Shown here in pieces: positions 1 to 9,286 of a stretch of 64,000 nucleotides of DNA; within the stretch, counting starts at the first letter, position 1, and every line of letters begins with the position of its first letter. The notes below the pieces were generated by a model, which saw nothing but the letters and a program-made list of their open reading frames with translations, made no database searches and was not told the DNA's origin. Position numbers and translations under genes: made by a program. Source of the DNA: Methylobacillus arboreus. GTDB lineage: Bacteria > Pseudomonadota > Gammaproteobacteria > Burkholderiales > Methylophilaceae. The stretch is from positions 74,274 to 138,273 of the forward strand of contig NZ_JAJAVC010000007.1 of the NCBI RefSeq assembly GCF_020532725.1. The letters run 5' to 3'.

Positions 1-275
1 TCAACCCTGATGGCACCTTGGATGTCGCACGGGTGAGCGCCTTGCTCAATGCCTATCATGCGGTGCGTCCGCTGACAGATGCCGAGCATGCGGCCTGGCC
101 CGGCATGCTGCGAGTGGCGGCAATGCGCTTCTGGCTTTCGCGCCTCAACGACCTGCATTTCCCGCAGGCCGGGGAATTGACGCATGCCAAGGATCCACAA
201 TATTTCGAGCGTATCTTGCGCAATGCTATTGCTGCGCATGAGCAAACACTTACTACCTGGGTCAACATACCCTAG
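1..275 (+). CDS. thrB: Homoserine kinase, C-terminal part (cut by left window edge)
   Basis: This is the last 90 or so codons of a gene that enters from the left edge and ends with TAG at 273-275. The visible end ([16 protein letters not shown], then [11 protein letters not shown] and ELTHAKDP) matches the C-terminus of the ThrB class found in beta- and gammaproteobacteria, which belongs to the choline kinase/APH fold rather than the GHMP fold. The enzyme phosphorylates homoserine with ATP in threonine synthesis. The ATP-binding and catalytic parts lie outside the window, so the call rests on the tail alone plus the neighbouring membrane protein, a pairing I recognise from other betaproteobacteria. 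Confidence 0.8.
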   Translation, partial: NPDGTLDVARVSALLNAYHAVRPLTDAEHAAWPGMLRVAAMRFWLSRLNDLHFPQAGELTHAKDPQYFERILRNAIAAHEQTLTTWVNIP

Positions 276-283
276 GGGGCAAC

Positions 284-1069
284 ATGCAAGTCAAACCAAC
301 GATTTTCGGCCAGGTGAACGCCTGGATGCGCGATATCCTTACTTTGTTCCGCAAGACGCCGGGCAAGTGGATGCTGCTTGGTCTGGCGCATGTATTCTTC
401 TTTGCCATGTTGCCTGGCCTGCTTGGGCTGAAATTTATCTCTTTCCTGCTGCTGCCCGCATTTCTGGCATTGGCTGTCGGCTTTTATCGCGATGCGGATT
501 TTGGCCGTGAAAGCGATCTAGGCGACCTGCTCAATGAAATCAAGCCCAGTTTTCCCAAGTTGCTGGTCTTGGGGGCGATCTGCGTGGGCTACGTGCTGCT
601 GATCAATATCCTGACTGCGGAAGATGCAATGAAGCTGGATGAGCTTGCCAAGAGCGAGCCGAAACCCGAGCAAGTGCTCGAGCAGTCCATGCCGATCATC
701 ACCAAGCTGATGTTGCTGCTCGTCCCCCTGGTGTTGGTTATCTGGTTCGCCCCGGCACTGGTGGCTTTCCAGCAGTATTCCGTGGCACGGGCCATCAAGT
801 CCAGCCTGGCCGCCTTCATCCAGTACCTGCTGCCTCTGGTCCTGACATGGGTCGCAGTCACCCTGGTGATCATGCTCAGCATGACGCTGGCAGGCGTGCT
901 GGTGGGTATGATGTCCGCGGCATCCAAGGCCATGGGTGGATTCTTGATGCTGGCGCTGGTGTTTGCCTGCCTGTTGTTTGCCAGTGCCCTGATGCTGGCA
1001 TTCCAGTATGTCAGTAACCGGGATATCTTCAAGATGTCGCATGATAATGAAGAAAGGCTGATACCGTAA
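284..1069 (+). CDS. BPSS1780-like inner-membrane protein, function unknown
   Basis: A 261-residue integral membrane protein that starts 8 bases after the thrB stop, behind the SD-like AGGGGG. It has a short polar N-terminus ending in RKTPGKW, then about six hydrophobic segments: roughly residues 29-45, 48-63, 93-108, 142-160, 180-215 and 220-240. The hydrophilic stretch near 110-140 (EPKPEQVLEQS) probably faces one compartment. The family (named after a Burkholderia locus) is common next to homoserine kinase in betaproteobacteria. No catalytic motif is visible. Close spacing implies one operon with thrB. Its role is unknown; transport or regulation linked to amino-acid metabolism would be a guess. 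Confidence 0.75.
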   Translation: MQVKPTIFGQVNAWMRDILTLFRKTPGKWMLLGLAHVFFFAMLPGLLGLKFISFLLLPAFLALAVGFYRDADFGRESDLGDLLNEIKPSFPKLLVLGAICVGYVLLINILTAEDAMKLDELAKSEPKPEQVLEQSMPIITKLMLLLVPLVLVIWFAPALVAFQQYSVARAIKSSLAAFIQYLLPLVLTWVAVTLVIMLSMTLAGVLVGMMSAASKAMGGFLMLALVFACLLFASALMLAFQYVSNRDIFKMSHDNEERLIP

Positions 1070-1085
1070 AGGCCTCAGCCTTTCT
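1051..1085. terminator. Inverted repeat across the stop codon of the membrane protein
   Basis: Perfect 11-base arms AGAAAGGCTGA (1051-1061) and its complement (1075-1085), separated by 13 bases, span the TAA of the upstream gene. It sits between convergent genes, where a hairpin could end transcription, but there is no long T-run on either strand. Termination is an inference. Confidence 0.45.
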
Positions 1086-1126
1086 TCAGACGAAGGCCGG
1101 TAATACGCTTCCAGCCTTGGCCGTAT

Positions 1127-1444
1127 CTATTGTTCTTCAGATAGTTTCAGGATTAAATCGAGCAATCCGGGAAATAACTGATTGATCTCTTCAGTCCGGA
1201 CAATATTCCGGTTTTCTACCCCCTTCTTTGCAGTATGTATCAGTCCTGCTTCTCTAAGTATCCGGAAGTGATGTGAAAGGGTAGATTTGGCTATGTTCGG
1301 ACAAGGTGCTGCTTCTGAACAAGACATACAGCCTTCATTGCCCATCAGGCTTTTCATGATCCTCAGCCGCATAGGATCGGCAAGGGCACCAAGGATGCCT
1401 TCAAGTTTAATATCTTCCTTAGCGGGATGAACAAACTGAACCAT
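1127..1444 (-). CDS. ArsR-family winged-helix repressor
   Basis: A 105-residue ArsR/SmtB-type regulator. The family signature is clear: a leading ALADPMRLRIM helix, then recognition-helix region KSTLSHHFRILREAGL (residues about 53-68) and a wing with the basic KKG. Three cysteines (C39, C42, C48) sit just before the recognition helix, where metal- or thiol-sensing ArsR proteins carry ligands, so inducer sensing by those cysteines is possible. It is divergent from a short-chain dehydrogenase, and a palindrome overlaps that gene's promoter. The natural reading is autoregulation plus repression of the dehydrogenase, relieved by an electrophile or metal. It resembles the ArsR protein at 14782-15093 (shared SHHF-ILR-AGL and FPG-L motifs), so the two are probably paralogues. 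Confidence 0.88.
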   Translation of the reverse strand: MVQFVHPAKEDIKLEGILGALADPMRLRIMKSLMGNEGCMSCSEAAPCPNIAKSTLSHHFRILREAGLIHTAKKGVENRNIVRTEEINQLFPGLLDLILKLSEEQ

Positions 1445-1466
1445 AGGCTTATTTTAACATTTGCAA

Positions 1467-1495
1467 TTGACATTGGTACATTAGTTCAATAATAA
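1467..1495 (+). promoter_or_regulatory. Promoter of the SDR gene
   Basis: TTGACA at 1467-1472, a 17-base spacer and TAATAA at 1490-1495 form a good sigma-70-type promoter reading toward the dehydrogenase at 1546. Its -10 element lies inside the palindrome at 1484-1508. Confidence 0.6.
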
Positions 1496-1508
1496 TGAAT
1501 TATTGAAC
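1484..1508. promoter_or_regulatory. Palindromic operator between arsR-type gene and SDR gene
   Basis: Perfect 10-base arms GTTCAATAAT (1484-1493) and its complement (1499-1508) with a 5-base centre. The site covers the -10 region of the SDR promoter and lies 40 bases upstream of the divergent ArsR-family gene, the usual place for an ArsR-type operator. Confidence 0.6.
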
Positions 1509-1545
1509 AATTTACATAATTTCATTTTCAATTGGAGAGTTAAAA

Positions 1546-2298
1546 ATGGCTAAAAAACTGGAAGGCAAGGTCGCGGTGGTTACTGGCGCTTCGAAAGGTA
1601 TCGGTGCCGGGATCGCAAAGGCATTGGCTGCCGAGGGCGCATCAATCATCGTCAATTACGCATCCAGCAAAGAGGGTGCGGATAAGGTGGTGACGGAAAT
1701 CATCAATGCAGGCGGCAAGGCATTTGCAGTTCAAGGTGATGTTTCAAAGCAGGCAGATATCACCAATTTATTCTCCCAGACCAAATCCATTTATGGCCAG
1801 CTGGATATTCTGGTCAACAATGCGGGTGTATTTGAGTTTTCCCCTATTGAGCAAGTGGATGAAGCGCATTTTCATAAACAGTTCAACCTGAATGTGCTTG
1901 GCCTGCTGCTCACCATCAAAGAAGCTCTACCATTGTTTGGGGAAAATGGCGGCAGTATCATCAATATCAGCTCATCCGTCACAACATTGACGCCTCCTAA
2001 TTCATCCGTATATACCGCCACAAAAGGCGCGGTCGATGCGTTGACTGGCGTGCTGGCCAAGGAGCTCGGTGCCCGGAAAATCCGGGTTAACGCCATTAAT
2101 CCGGGCTTGATTGCAACGGAAGGCGCGCATGCAGGGGGATTTACCGAGGGAGATACGAAAACCTGGGTCGAGTCGACCGCGCCGCTGGGACGCATTGGCC
2201 AGGTTGATGACATTGCGCCTTCAGCAGTTTATCTGGCATCTGAAGATTCGAAGTATCTCACGGGTGAAACGATCAATATTTCAGGCGGAATGAGATAA
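1546..2298 (+). CDS. Short-chain dehydrogenase/reductase (classical SDR)
   Basis: A 250-residue classical SDR preceded by the SD sequence GGAGAG. The Rossmann glycine motif TGASKGIG is at 13-20, the NNAG structural motif at 91-94, catalytic Ser at 143-144 and the YTATK active site at Y156/K160, followed by the PGLI turn after strand 6. It ends in GGM, as many glucose-dehydrogenase-like and 3-ketoacyl-reductase-like SDRs do. Substrate cannot be told from sequence. Divergence from an ArsR-type regulator with a shared palindrome suggests induction by a reactive compound, such as a quinone or aldehyde, rather than housekeeping fatty-acid synthesis. Confidence 0.9.
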   Translation: MAKKLEGKVAVVTGASKGIGAGIAKALAAEGASIIVNYASSKEGADKVVTEIINAGGKAFAVQGDVSKQADITNLFSQTKSIYGQLDILVNNAGVFEFSPIEQVDEAHFHKQFNLNVLGLLLTIKEALPLFGENGGSIINISSSVTTLTPPNSSVYTATKGAVDALTGVLAKELGARKIRVNAINPGLIATEGAHAGGFTEGDTKTWVESTAPLGRIGQVDDIAPSAVYLASEDSKYLTGETINISGGMR

Positions 2299-2359
2299 CC
2301 CATTGATGATGGTGGCTGGAATGTCAGACCCCAGTGCGCGGCTGGACACCGTAGAACTG

Positions 2360-4552
2360 CTATAGCGTTTCCAGCTTGGCGTATTCCATTGCCAGCCATT
2401 TCAAGCCTTCAGGCCCGAAATTGACCTGTACCCGCAGGTCATTGGCATTGCCTTCGTAATTCACCACCACGCCTTGTCCGAACTTGCTGTGGGCAACGGC
2501 CTGGCCGATCTTCCATGGCATATGCGCTTGTGGTCTTGCTGCCGCAGTGACAGGCGCAGGCTGGCTGTAGCCAGATGCTTTGTTCGAGTGGCTGTTCAGG
2601 CGCTTGAGCAGCTCTTCAGGAATCTCGTCGAGAAAGCGCGATGGAATGCCGTAACGCACTTGCCCATGCAGCATGCGGCTCTGCGCAAAACTGAGATAGA
2701 GCCGATGGCGCGCACGCGTCACCGCAACGTACATCAGGCGGCGTTCTTCTTCCAGGCCATTGGCTTCAAAGCTGCTTTGCTCATGCGGGAACAAGCCTTC
2801 TTCTATGCCGCTGATGAATACCGTGTTGAATTCCAGTCCCTTGGCGGCATGCACGGTCATCAGTTGCAGCGCATCGCGTCCGGCATCGGCCTGGTGTTCG
2901 CCGGATTCGAGGCTGGCATGGGCAAGGAACTGCGCCAGTATGGACATGGCAACCTCGCCATTTTCATCCACCTGCATGCCGATTTCCTGGTTGTTGAATG
3001 CAATCGCGGCATTGACCAGTTCATCCAGGTTGGCAATGCGGTCTTCGCCTTCCTTATCGGCGGCGTAATGGTCACGCAGGCCGGAAAGGCTGGTGGCTAG
3101 CTCGACCTGTTCCGGCAATGTCAGGCCGATGGATTCTTCCTGCATTTGCTTGACGAGCGCAACAAAGCCTTCCAGCCCGCGTCCAGGCCGGCCATCGCCT
3201 GCCTTGGACAGGGCTGCCTGCCATAGGCTGGAATCCTGCTGGCGTGCGAGCTCCTGCAATTGCTCCAGGCTGCGGGCGCCAATGCCGCGGGTCGGGAAAT
3301 TGATGACGCGCAGCAATGCCGTGTCGTCATCGCCGCTGGCGATCAGGCGCAAATAGGCGAGCGCATGCTTGACCTCGGCCCGTTCGAAAAAGCGCAGGCC
3401 GCCATAGACACGATAAGGCAAGCCGGCTGAAAAGAGTTCATGCTCCAGGATGCGCGATTGCGCGTTGGAGCGGTAGAGCAGGGCAATCTGGCTGAGGTCG
3501 GTGCCTTCGGCATGCAAGGCCTTGATCTCGTCGACGATGAAAACCGCTTCGTCCTTGTCGTTATAGCCTTCATACACGCGGATGGGTTCGCCTTTGCCAG
3601 CGGAGGTCCAGAGATTCTTGCCCAGGCGGTTGCGGTTATGCATGATGATGGCATTCGCCGCATCCAGGATATTGCTGTGGGAGCGGTAATTCTGTTCCAG
3701 CTTGACGATGTTCTGCACGTTGAAGTCATGTTCGAGGTCGCGCATATTGCCCACGCGCGCGCCGCGGAAAGCGTAGATCGACTGGTCGTCGTCACCAACG
3801 GCAAAAATGCAGTTGTCCGCACCTGCCAGCAGTTTCAGCCAGAGGTATTGCAGGCGGTTGGTATCCTGGAACTCGTCGACCAGGATATATTTGAACCGGT
3901 GCTGGTAATGCTCGCGGATGCTGGTACTGCGGCTCAATAGCTCATAGCAGCGCAGCAGCAATTCCGCAAAATCCACCACGCCTTCGCGCTGGCATTGCTT
4001 GTCGTACTCCTCGAAAATCTCGCGCATGCGCTGCGAGTGGCTGTCATAAGCCTCCACCGCGTAGGCACGCAATCCCTCCTCCTTGCAGCTGTTGATGTAG
4101 CCCAGTATTTGCTTGGGAGGGAATTTCTCGTCGTCCACCTTCATGGCTTTCATGACGCGCTTGATGGCGGAAAGCTGGTCGGCCGTGTCAAGAATCTGGA
4201 AGGTGGCGGGAAGCTCGGCTTCGCGATGGTGGGCGCGCAGCAATCGATTGCACAAGCCGTGGAAAGTGCCCGCCCACATGCCGCGGATGTTGATCGGCAG
4301 CATGGCGCCCAGCCGTGTGAGCATTTCCTTGGCTGCCTTGTTGGTGAATGTCACCGAGAGGATGCCATGAGGAGAGACTTGTCCGGTCTGGATCAGCCAG
4401 GCGATGCGCGTAGTGAGAACGCGCGTTTTGCCGCTGCCGGCACCGGCCAGGATCAAGGCCGATTGATGAGGCAGGGTGACGGCTTCAAGTTGTTTATCGT
4501 TGAGGCCTTCAAGCAGCGAAGTAGGGGAAGTCGAATTCGTCATAGCCGGCAT
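2360..4552 (-). CDS. uvrD: UvrD/PcrA-type superfamily 1 DNA helicase
   Basis: A 730-residue SF1A helicase. Walker A AGAGSGKT is at residues 36-43, the Q-motif LNDKQLEAV just ahead, the Walker B element VDEFQDTN near 225, motif III GDDDQSIYAFRGA soon after, motif V in TVHAAKGLEF and motif VI in YVAVTRARHRLYLS. The C-terminal tail (VAHSKFGQGVVV) is the tudor-like RNA polymerase-binding region of UvrD/PcrA. It unwinds DNA 3'-5' in nucleotide-excision and mismatch repair. Two starts are possible, ATG at 4552 or ATG at 4543; neither has a strong ribosome site. Transcribed alone, away from the small-RNA candidate upstream. Rep is a less likely alternative. Confidence 0.93.
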   Translation of the reverse strand: MPAMTNSTSPTSLLEGLNDKQLEAVTLPHQSALILAGAGSGKTRVLTTRIAWLIQTGQVSPHGILSVTFTNKAAKEMLTRLGAMLPINIRGMWAGTFHGLCNRLLRAHHREAELPATFQILDTADQLSAIKRVMKAMKVDDEKFPPKQILGYINSCKEEGLRAYAVEAYDSHSQRMREIFEEYDKQCQREGVVDFAELLLRCYELLSRSTSIREHYQHRFKYILVDEFQDTNRLQYLWLKLLAGADNCIFAVGDDDQSIYAFRGARVGNMRDLEHDFNVQNIVKLEQNYRSHSNILDAANAIIMHNRNRLGKNLWTSAGKGEPIRVYEGYNDKDEAVFIVDEIKALHAEGTDLSQIALLYRSNAQSRILEHELFSAGLPYRVYGGLRFFERAEVKHALAYLRLIASGDDDTALLRVINFPTRGIGARSLEQLQELARQQDSSLWQAALSKAGDGRPGRGLEGFVALVKQMQEESIGLTLPEQVELATSLSGLRDHYAADKEGEDRIANLDELVNAAIAFNNQEIGMQVDENGEVAMSILAQFLAHASLESGEHQADAGRDALQLMTVHAAKGLEFNTVFISGIEEGLFPHEQSSFEANGLEEERRLMYVAVTRARHRLYLSFAQSRMLHGQVRYGIPSRFLDEIPEELLKRLNSHSNKASGYSQPAPVTAAARPQAHMPWKIGQAVAHSKFGQGVVVNYEGNANDLRVQVNFGPEGLKWLAMEYAKLETL

Positions 4553-4655
4553 TATCGCAGGTGAAAGAGGCTAAGAGAACCGTTGCAGGTGTTGGGTAAC
4601 AAACATCTGTGCACTTTAGGTGCGTAATTGTAAGCAGATGTAAAAAACGCACTCT

Positions 4656-4678
4656 GGGTGAACTATAGCAATTCACCC
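4656..4678. repeat. Hairpin / palindrome upstream of the sRNA candidate
   Basis: GGGTGAA (4656-4662) and its complement (4672-4678) flank a 9-base loop that contains TATAGC, a possible -10 hexamer at 4664-4669 for a rightward transcript. It could be an operator or a 5' stem of the RNA. Confidence 0.4.
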
Positions 4679-4799
4679 CGGTCTTAATTTGCAGACGACA
4701 TGCTCGTCTCCCGCTTTCCTCCCTGAGCGGGAAGCCTTATCCCAATGAGGCTTAAATGCTTAACCCCGATTTTACTCCCCTTTAATCGGGGTTTTTTTT
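4676..4799 (+). ncRNA. Candidate structured small RNA upstream of uvrD
   Basis: No ORF fits here, yet the plus strand holds three stems in a row and then a strong intrinsic terminator. Stem 1 pairs AGACGA (4693-4698) with TCGTCT (4704-4709). Stem 2 pairs CCCGCT (4710-4715) with AGCGGG (4726-4731) around a 10-base loop containing CCTCCC, complementary to Shine-Dalgarno sequences. Stem 3 pairs nine bases at 4732-4740 with 4745-4753 with one G-U. Stems 1-2 and 2-3 abut with no spacer. The layout is typical of a trans-acting sRNA, and anti-SD loops are known in cuckoo/CcsR-type and toxic betaproteobacterial sRNAs. The 5' end is a guess from the possible TATAGC at 4664-4669. Confidence 0.55.
4762..4799 (+). 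terminator. Intrinsic terminator of the sRNA candidate
   Basis: Perfect arms AACCCCGATT (4762-4771) and AATCGGGGTT (4784-4793) are followed by a run of eight T residues (4792-4799). There is no protein gene on the plus strand before it, which implies a short noncoding transcript. Confidence 0.85.
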
Positions 4800-4993
4800 G
4801 CCTGTCGTTTCCAGGGTTGCTGTTGCAGGGGTCTTTGCCCTGTCGTTTTTAATTATCAATGCTAATCATTTCCGAGTATAGGCTCAATTTATCCGTTTGG
4901 GTGAATAAATATTCTGATGGGGAAATGTGACGGATTGACGGCAGGGAATCTAGGCCGTTCATGGCCTGGCGTGCTTAAGGAACATTGAAATAA

Positions 4994-5017
4994 AAAACCC
5001 CGGCATGCCGGGGTTTT
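4994..5017 (-). terminator. Terminator downstream of groEL
   Basis: A 24-base perfect palindrome with GC-rich centre and A/T-rich ends lies 45 bases past the groEL stop. On the minus strand it reads as a GC stem followed by a T-run, a standard intrinsic terminator for groESL. Confidence 0.8.
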
Positions 5018-5061
5018 CATGAGCATCAGGCGCTTGTGGGCAACCTGAAGACTTGCCTGGA

Positions 5062-6699
<1,638 letters not shown>

Positions 6700-6745
6700 T
6701 TATATCTCCTGTTGAAACTTGTTTGAACGAATGTTTAGCGGACAA

Positions 6746-7036
6746 TTAGGCTTCTACAACGCCCAGAATGTCATCTTCACGCAGTACCAGGACTTCATCG
6801 CCACTTACCTTGACGGCTTGACCTGCATACTTGCCAAACAGCACTTTGTCACCAACTTTGACGTCCAGAGGAATTGCCTTGCCGTTGTCGTCTTTCTTGC
6901 CTGGGCCAACAGCAATCACTTCGCCTTGGTCTGGCTTTTCAGCGGCAGAATCAGGGATCACGATGCCGGATGCGGTCTTGCGTTCTTCTTCCAGACGTTT
7001 CACGATAACGCGGTCTTGCAATGGACGAATTGCCAT
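6746..7036 (-). CDS. groES: Co-chaperonin GroES (Hsp10)
   Basis: A 96-residue GroES starting [14 protein letters not shown], preceded by the SD GGAGAG. The mobile loop [15 protein letters not shown] and the conserved [10 protein letters not shown] segment are present. A longer reading frame starting at 7108 exists, but its extra 24 residues are unlike GroES and would run into the CIRCE operator, so the start at 7036 is preferred. It caps the GroEL ring. Transcription starts at the CIRCE-overlapped promoter just upstream. Confidence 0.98.
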   Translation of the reverse strand: MAIRPLQDRVIVKRLEEERKTASGIVIPDSAAEKPDQGEVIAVGPGKKDDNGKAIPLDVKVGDKVLFGKYAGQAVKVSGDEVLVLREDDILGVVEA

Positions 7037-7101
7037 GGGTTTCTCTCCTAAAATCTTGAAATTAACATTGGTTTTGTTACAAGTTCGGTTACTAGGGTGG
7101 T

Positions 7102-7128
7102 TTAGCACTCATCCCTATTGAGTGCTAA
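7102..7128. promoter_or_regulatory. CIRCE operator (HrcA binding site)
   Basis: A perfect match to the CIRCE element: TTAGCACTC (7102-7110), 9 bases, GAGTGCTAA (7120-7128). HrcA repressor binds it and releases on heat shock when GroEL is titrated. hrcA is not in the window. Confidence 0.97.
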
Positions 7129-7157
7129 TGATAGGGACGACATAGTGGTTTTTCAAG
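7128..7157 (-). promoter_or_regulatory. groESL promoter, sigma-70 with sigma-32 overlap
   Basis: On the minus strand TTGAAA (7156-7151), a 17-base spacer and TATCAT (7133-7128) make a good sigma-70 promoter. The same bases also read CTTGAAA, 14 bases, CCCTATCA, close to the sigma-32 consensus. CIRCE begins at the -10, so both controls act at one start site. Confidence 0.65.
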
Positions 7158-7186
7158 AGCTGGATTTGAAATTTTTTTTGTCGTCT

Positions 7187-7249
7187 GCAACTTAAATCCA
7201 GATTTTTGCAGTTTAAGTCCAGATTTTTGCAGCCTAAGTTCAGATTGAG
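7187..7249. repeat. Three imperfect 21-bp tandem repeats
   Basis: Units at 7187-7207, 7208-7228 and 7229-7249 follow the pattern GCARYYTAARTYCAGATT with a T-rich end. They lie upstream of the groESL promoter, in the 300-base gap between the two divergent operons. The low-complexity reading frame across them is not a credible protein. Confidence 0.75.
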
Positions 7250-7400
7250 ATTTGGGGCTGAAGGTGTCGTTTGCAATCGAAAGTCAGATTCCTCCAATCT
7301 ATTTCTAGATTGAGTGCATATTTCCTGAGGAAGCCTCCAATTACCAAGCCCTAGCATTGTTTTCTACTCGGAATAATCCACATGGATGGCAATTTAAAAT

Positions 7401-7429
7401 TTGAACAGATTCCATATTTCAATTATTAT
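7401..7429 (+). promoter_or_regulatory. Promoter of the arsenic operon
   Basis: TTGAAC at 7401-7406, exactly 17 bases, then TATTAT at 7424-7429. The predicted start, 7 bases downstream, is 7436, the A of the arsR ATG, and no Shine-Dalgarno sequence precedes that ATG. Confidence 0.65.
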
Positions 7430-7444
7430 TGAAATATGGAATCT
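7407..7444. promoter_or_regulatory. ArsR operator, 17-bp perfect inverted repeat
   Basis: Arms 7407-7423 and 7428-7444 are perfect complements with a 4-base centre. The left arm is the entire promoter spacer and the right arm covers the start codon of arsR, so bound ArsR would cover the -10 and the start site. Confidence 0.8.
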
Positions 7445-7768
7445 AAAATTATTGTCTCCGCATTAGCTGCACTTGCACAAGAGTCTCGCCTCGCTGTATA
7501 TCGTCTACTGGTTCAGGCAGGCCCTGATGGCCTGGCTGCAGGCAAGATCAGCGAGACGCTGGGTATTGCGCCCTCATCATTGTCATTTCATCTTAAAGAG
7601 CTAACCCATGCAGGCCTAGTTACTTCACGTAACGAAAGCCGCTTTGTCATTTACTCCGCCAACTATGAACAAATGAACAATGTTCTGGCATACCTCACAG
7701 AGAACTGCTGTGGTGGTGATCCTTGTACCCCTGTTCAATTCCAATCACGTGAAGTACCTAGCAAATGA
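7436..7768 (+). CDS. arsR: Arsenic-responsive repressor ArsR
   Basis: A 110-residue ArsR/SmtB winged-helix repressor. The DNA-reading helix is in APSSLSFHLKELTHAGLV (residues 45-62). The arsenite site appears to be the C-terminal C91-C92 with C97 (ENCCGGDPC), as in the Acidithiobacillus ferrooxidans ArsR type, rather than the CxC of the plasmid R773 type in helix 3. It should repress the operon at the palindrome 7407-7444 and release on As(III) or Sb(III). The ATG lies inside that palindrome and has no SD, so translation is probably leaderless. Its stop overlaps the arsC start (ATGA). Confidence 0.93.
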   Translation: MESKIIVSALAALAQESRLAVYRLLVQAGPDGLAAGKISETLGIAPSSLSFHLKELTHAGLVTSRNESRFVIYSANYEQMNNVLAYLTENCCGGDPCTPVQFQSREVPSK

Positions 7769-8253
7769 CTACCCAGATATTCAATGTGCTGATCCTGTGC
7801 ACAGGCAACTCTGCACGCAGTATCATGGCAGAAGCCTTGTTCAACCAGCTTGGTCAGGGCAAATTCAAGGCTTACAGTGCAGGCAGCCATCCCACTGGCA
7901 AGGTAAATCCTTTTGCGGTTGAACAGGTGGCTGCGTTGGGCTATCCCACTGATGAATTGCGGAGTAAGAGCTGGGATGAGTTTGCTACACCAGATGCTCC
8001 CAAGATGGATATTGTGATTACGGTGTGTAATAACGCTGTTAGCGAAGTATGTCCAATTTGGCCTGGCACGCCCATTTCAGGGCATTGGGGCTTTGAAGAC
8101 CCCGCAGCTGTCCAGGGTAGCGATGAGGACAAACGTGCAGCTTTCGCGCTGATCTGGGGTCAGATTCAGGGTTATGTTGAGCGTTTCATTCGCCTGCCTC
8201 TAGAGTCCATGGACAGCCCCAGCATCAAGCATGAGCTGGATGGCATCAAATGA
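7765..8253 (+). CDS. arsC: Arsenate reductase, low-molecular-weight phosphatase type
   Basis: A 162-residue reductase of the thioredoxin-coupled ArsC family. The P-loop CTGNSARS starts at C12, with the redox partners C88 and C96 in VCNNAVSEVCPIWPG and the EDPA loop at 111-114. It reduces As(V) to As(III) in the cytosol using a C12-C88-C96 disulfide cascade, normally recycled by thioredoxin. The C88-C96 spacing is one residue longer than in the Staphylococcus enzyme. It overlaps arsR by 4 bases and acr3 by 4 bases, indicating translational coupling and direct hand-off of arsenite to the exporter. Confidence 0.93.
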   Translation: MTTQIFNVLILCTGNSARSIMAEALFNQLGQGKFKAYSAGSHPTGKVNPFAVEQVAALGYPTDELRSKSWDEFATPDAPKMDIVITVCNNAVSEVCPIWPGTPISGHWGFEDPAAVQGSDEDKRAAFALIWGQIQGYVERFIRLPLESMDSPSIKHELDGIK

Positions 8254-9269
8254 GTGTATTTGAGCGGTATCTCACTGTATGGGTGGCCTTGTGTATTTTG
8301 GTTGGTGTGGTCTTAGGGCAATGGTTTCCCGGAGCATTCCAGGCCATAGCTCGGCTAGAAGTTGCCCAAGTCAATTTGCCGGTTGGTTTCCTGATCTGGA
8401 TTATGATCATCCCAATGCTGGCCAAGGTGGATTTCTCAGTATTGGGGCAAGTACGCCAGCATGTAAAGGGTATTGGGATTACCCTGTTTATTAACTGGTT
8501 GGTGAAGCCTTTTTCCATGGCATTTCTAGCCTGGGTGTTCATTCGCCATCTTTTTGCCGATTTTCTGCCGGCTGATCAACTGGACAGTTACATTGCCGGA
8601 TTGATACTTTTGGCGGCAGCACCCTGTACTGCCATGGTATTTGTCTGGAGTCGCCTGACTAATGGTGATCCATTATTTACCTTGTCTCAGGTGGCCCTGA
8701 ATGACAGCATCATGATTTTCGCCTTTGCGCCACTGGTGGGACTGCTGCTAGGTATTTCTGCAATTACCGTCCCCTGGGCAACACTCACTACCTCTGTCGT
8801 GTTGTATATCGTGATTCCGGTGATCTTGGCCCAAGTGCTACGTAAAATATTACTGCGCCAAGGCCAGGCTCACTATGATCAAGTTATGCATGGAATTGGA
8901 CATTGGTCTATAGCCGCATTACTGCTGACTCTTGTGCTGCTATTTGGCTTTCAGGGGCATGCCATCATAGAGCAGCCTATGGTCATTGCCTTGTTAGCTG
9001 TACCTATCCTGATCCAGGTATTTTTTAATTCAGGCCTGTCTTATTGGCTTAATCGTCAAGTGGGGGAACAACACAATATTGCAGGCCCCTCAGCCTTGAT
9101 CGGAGCCAGTAACTTCTTCGAGCTGGCGGTTGCCACGGCCATTAGTCTGTTCGGTTTTCATTCCGGGGCTGCATTGGCAACGGTAGTGGGAGTATTGATT
9201 GAAGTGCCTGCGATGCTTGCGGTGGTCTACATTGTGAACAATAGCAAGGCATGGTATCTGCGCCGTTAA
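8250..9269 (+). CDS. acr3: Arsenite efflux permease Acr3
   Basis: A 339-residue membrane protein with about ten hydrophobic segments. The family hallmark [11 protein letters not shown] places the essential cysteine at C126 in the fourth segment, and a [10 protein letters not shown] stretch follows later. It belongs to the Acr3 (BASS superfamily) exporters, which extrude As(III) with proton exchange and do not need an ArsA ATPase. No arsA or arsB is present nearby. Start ATG overlaps the arsC stop (ATGA). Confidence 0.93.
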   Translation: MSVFERYLTVWVALCILVGVVLGQWFPGAFQAIARLEVAQVNLPVGFLIWIMIIPMLAKVDFSVLGQVRQHVKGIGITLFINWLVKPFSMAFLAWVFIRHLFADFLPADQLDSYIAGLILLAAAPCTAMVFVWSRLTNGDPLFTLSQVALNDSIMIFAFAPLVGLLLGISAITVPWATLTTSVVLYIVIPVILAQVLRKILLRQGQAHYDQVMHGIGHWSIAALLLTLVLLFGFQGHAIIEQPMVIALLAVPILIQVFFNSGLSYWLNRQVGEQHNIAGPSALIGASNFFELAVATAISLFGFHSGAALATVVGVLIEVPAMLAVVYIVNNSKAWYLRR

Positions 9270-9286
9270 TTAAGGAAATGATTCGG

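Noticed and set aside
7115-7357. 80-residue minus-strand frame rich in Asn, Leu and Lys upstream of groES
   Set aside because: It is only the translation of the 21-bp tandem repeats, overlaps CIRCE and the promoter, and has no SD.
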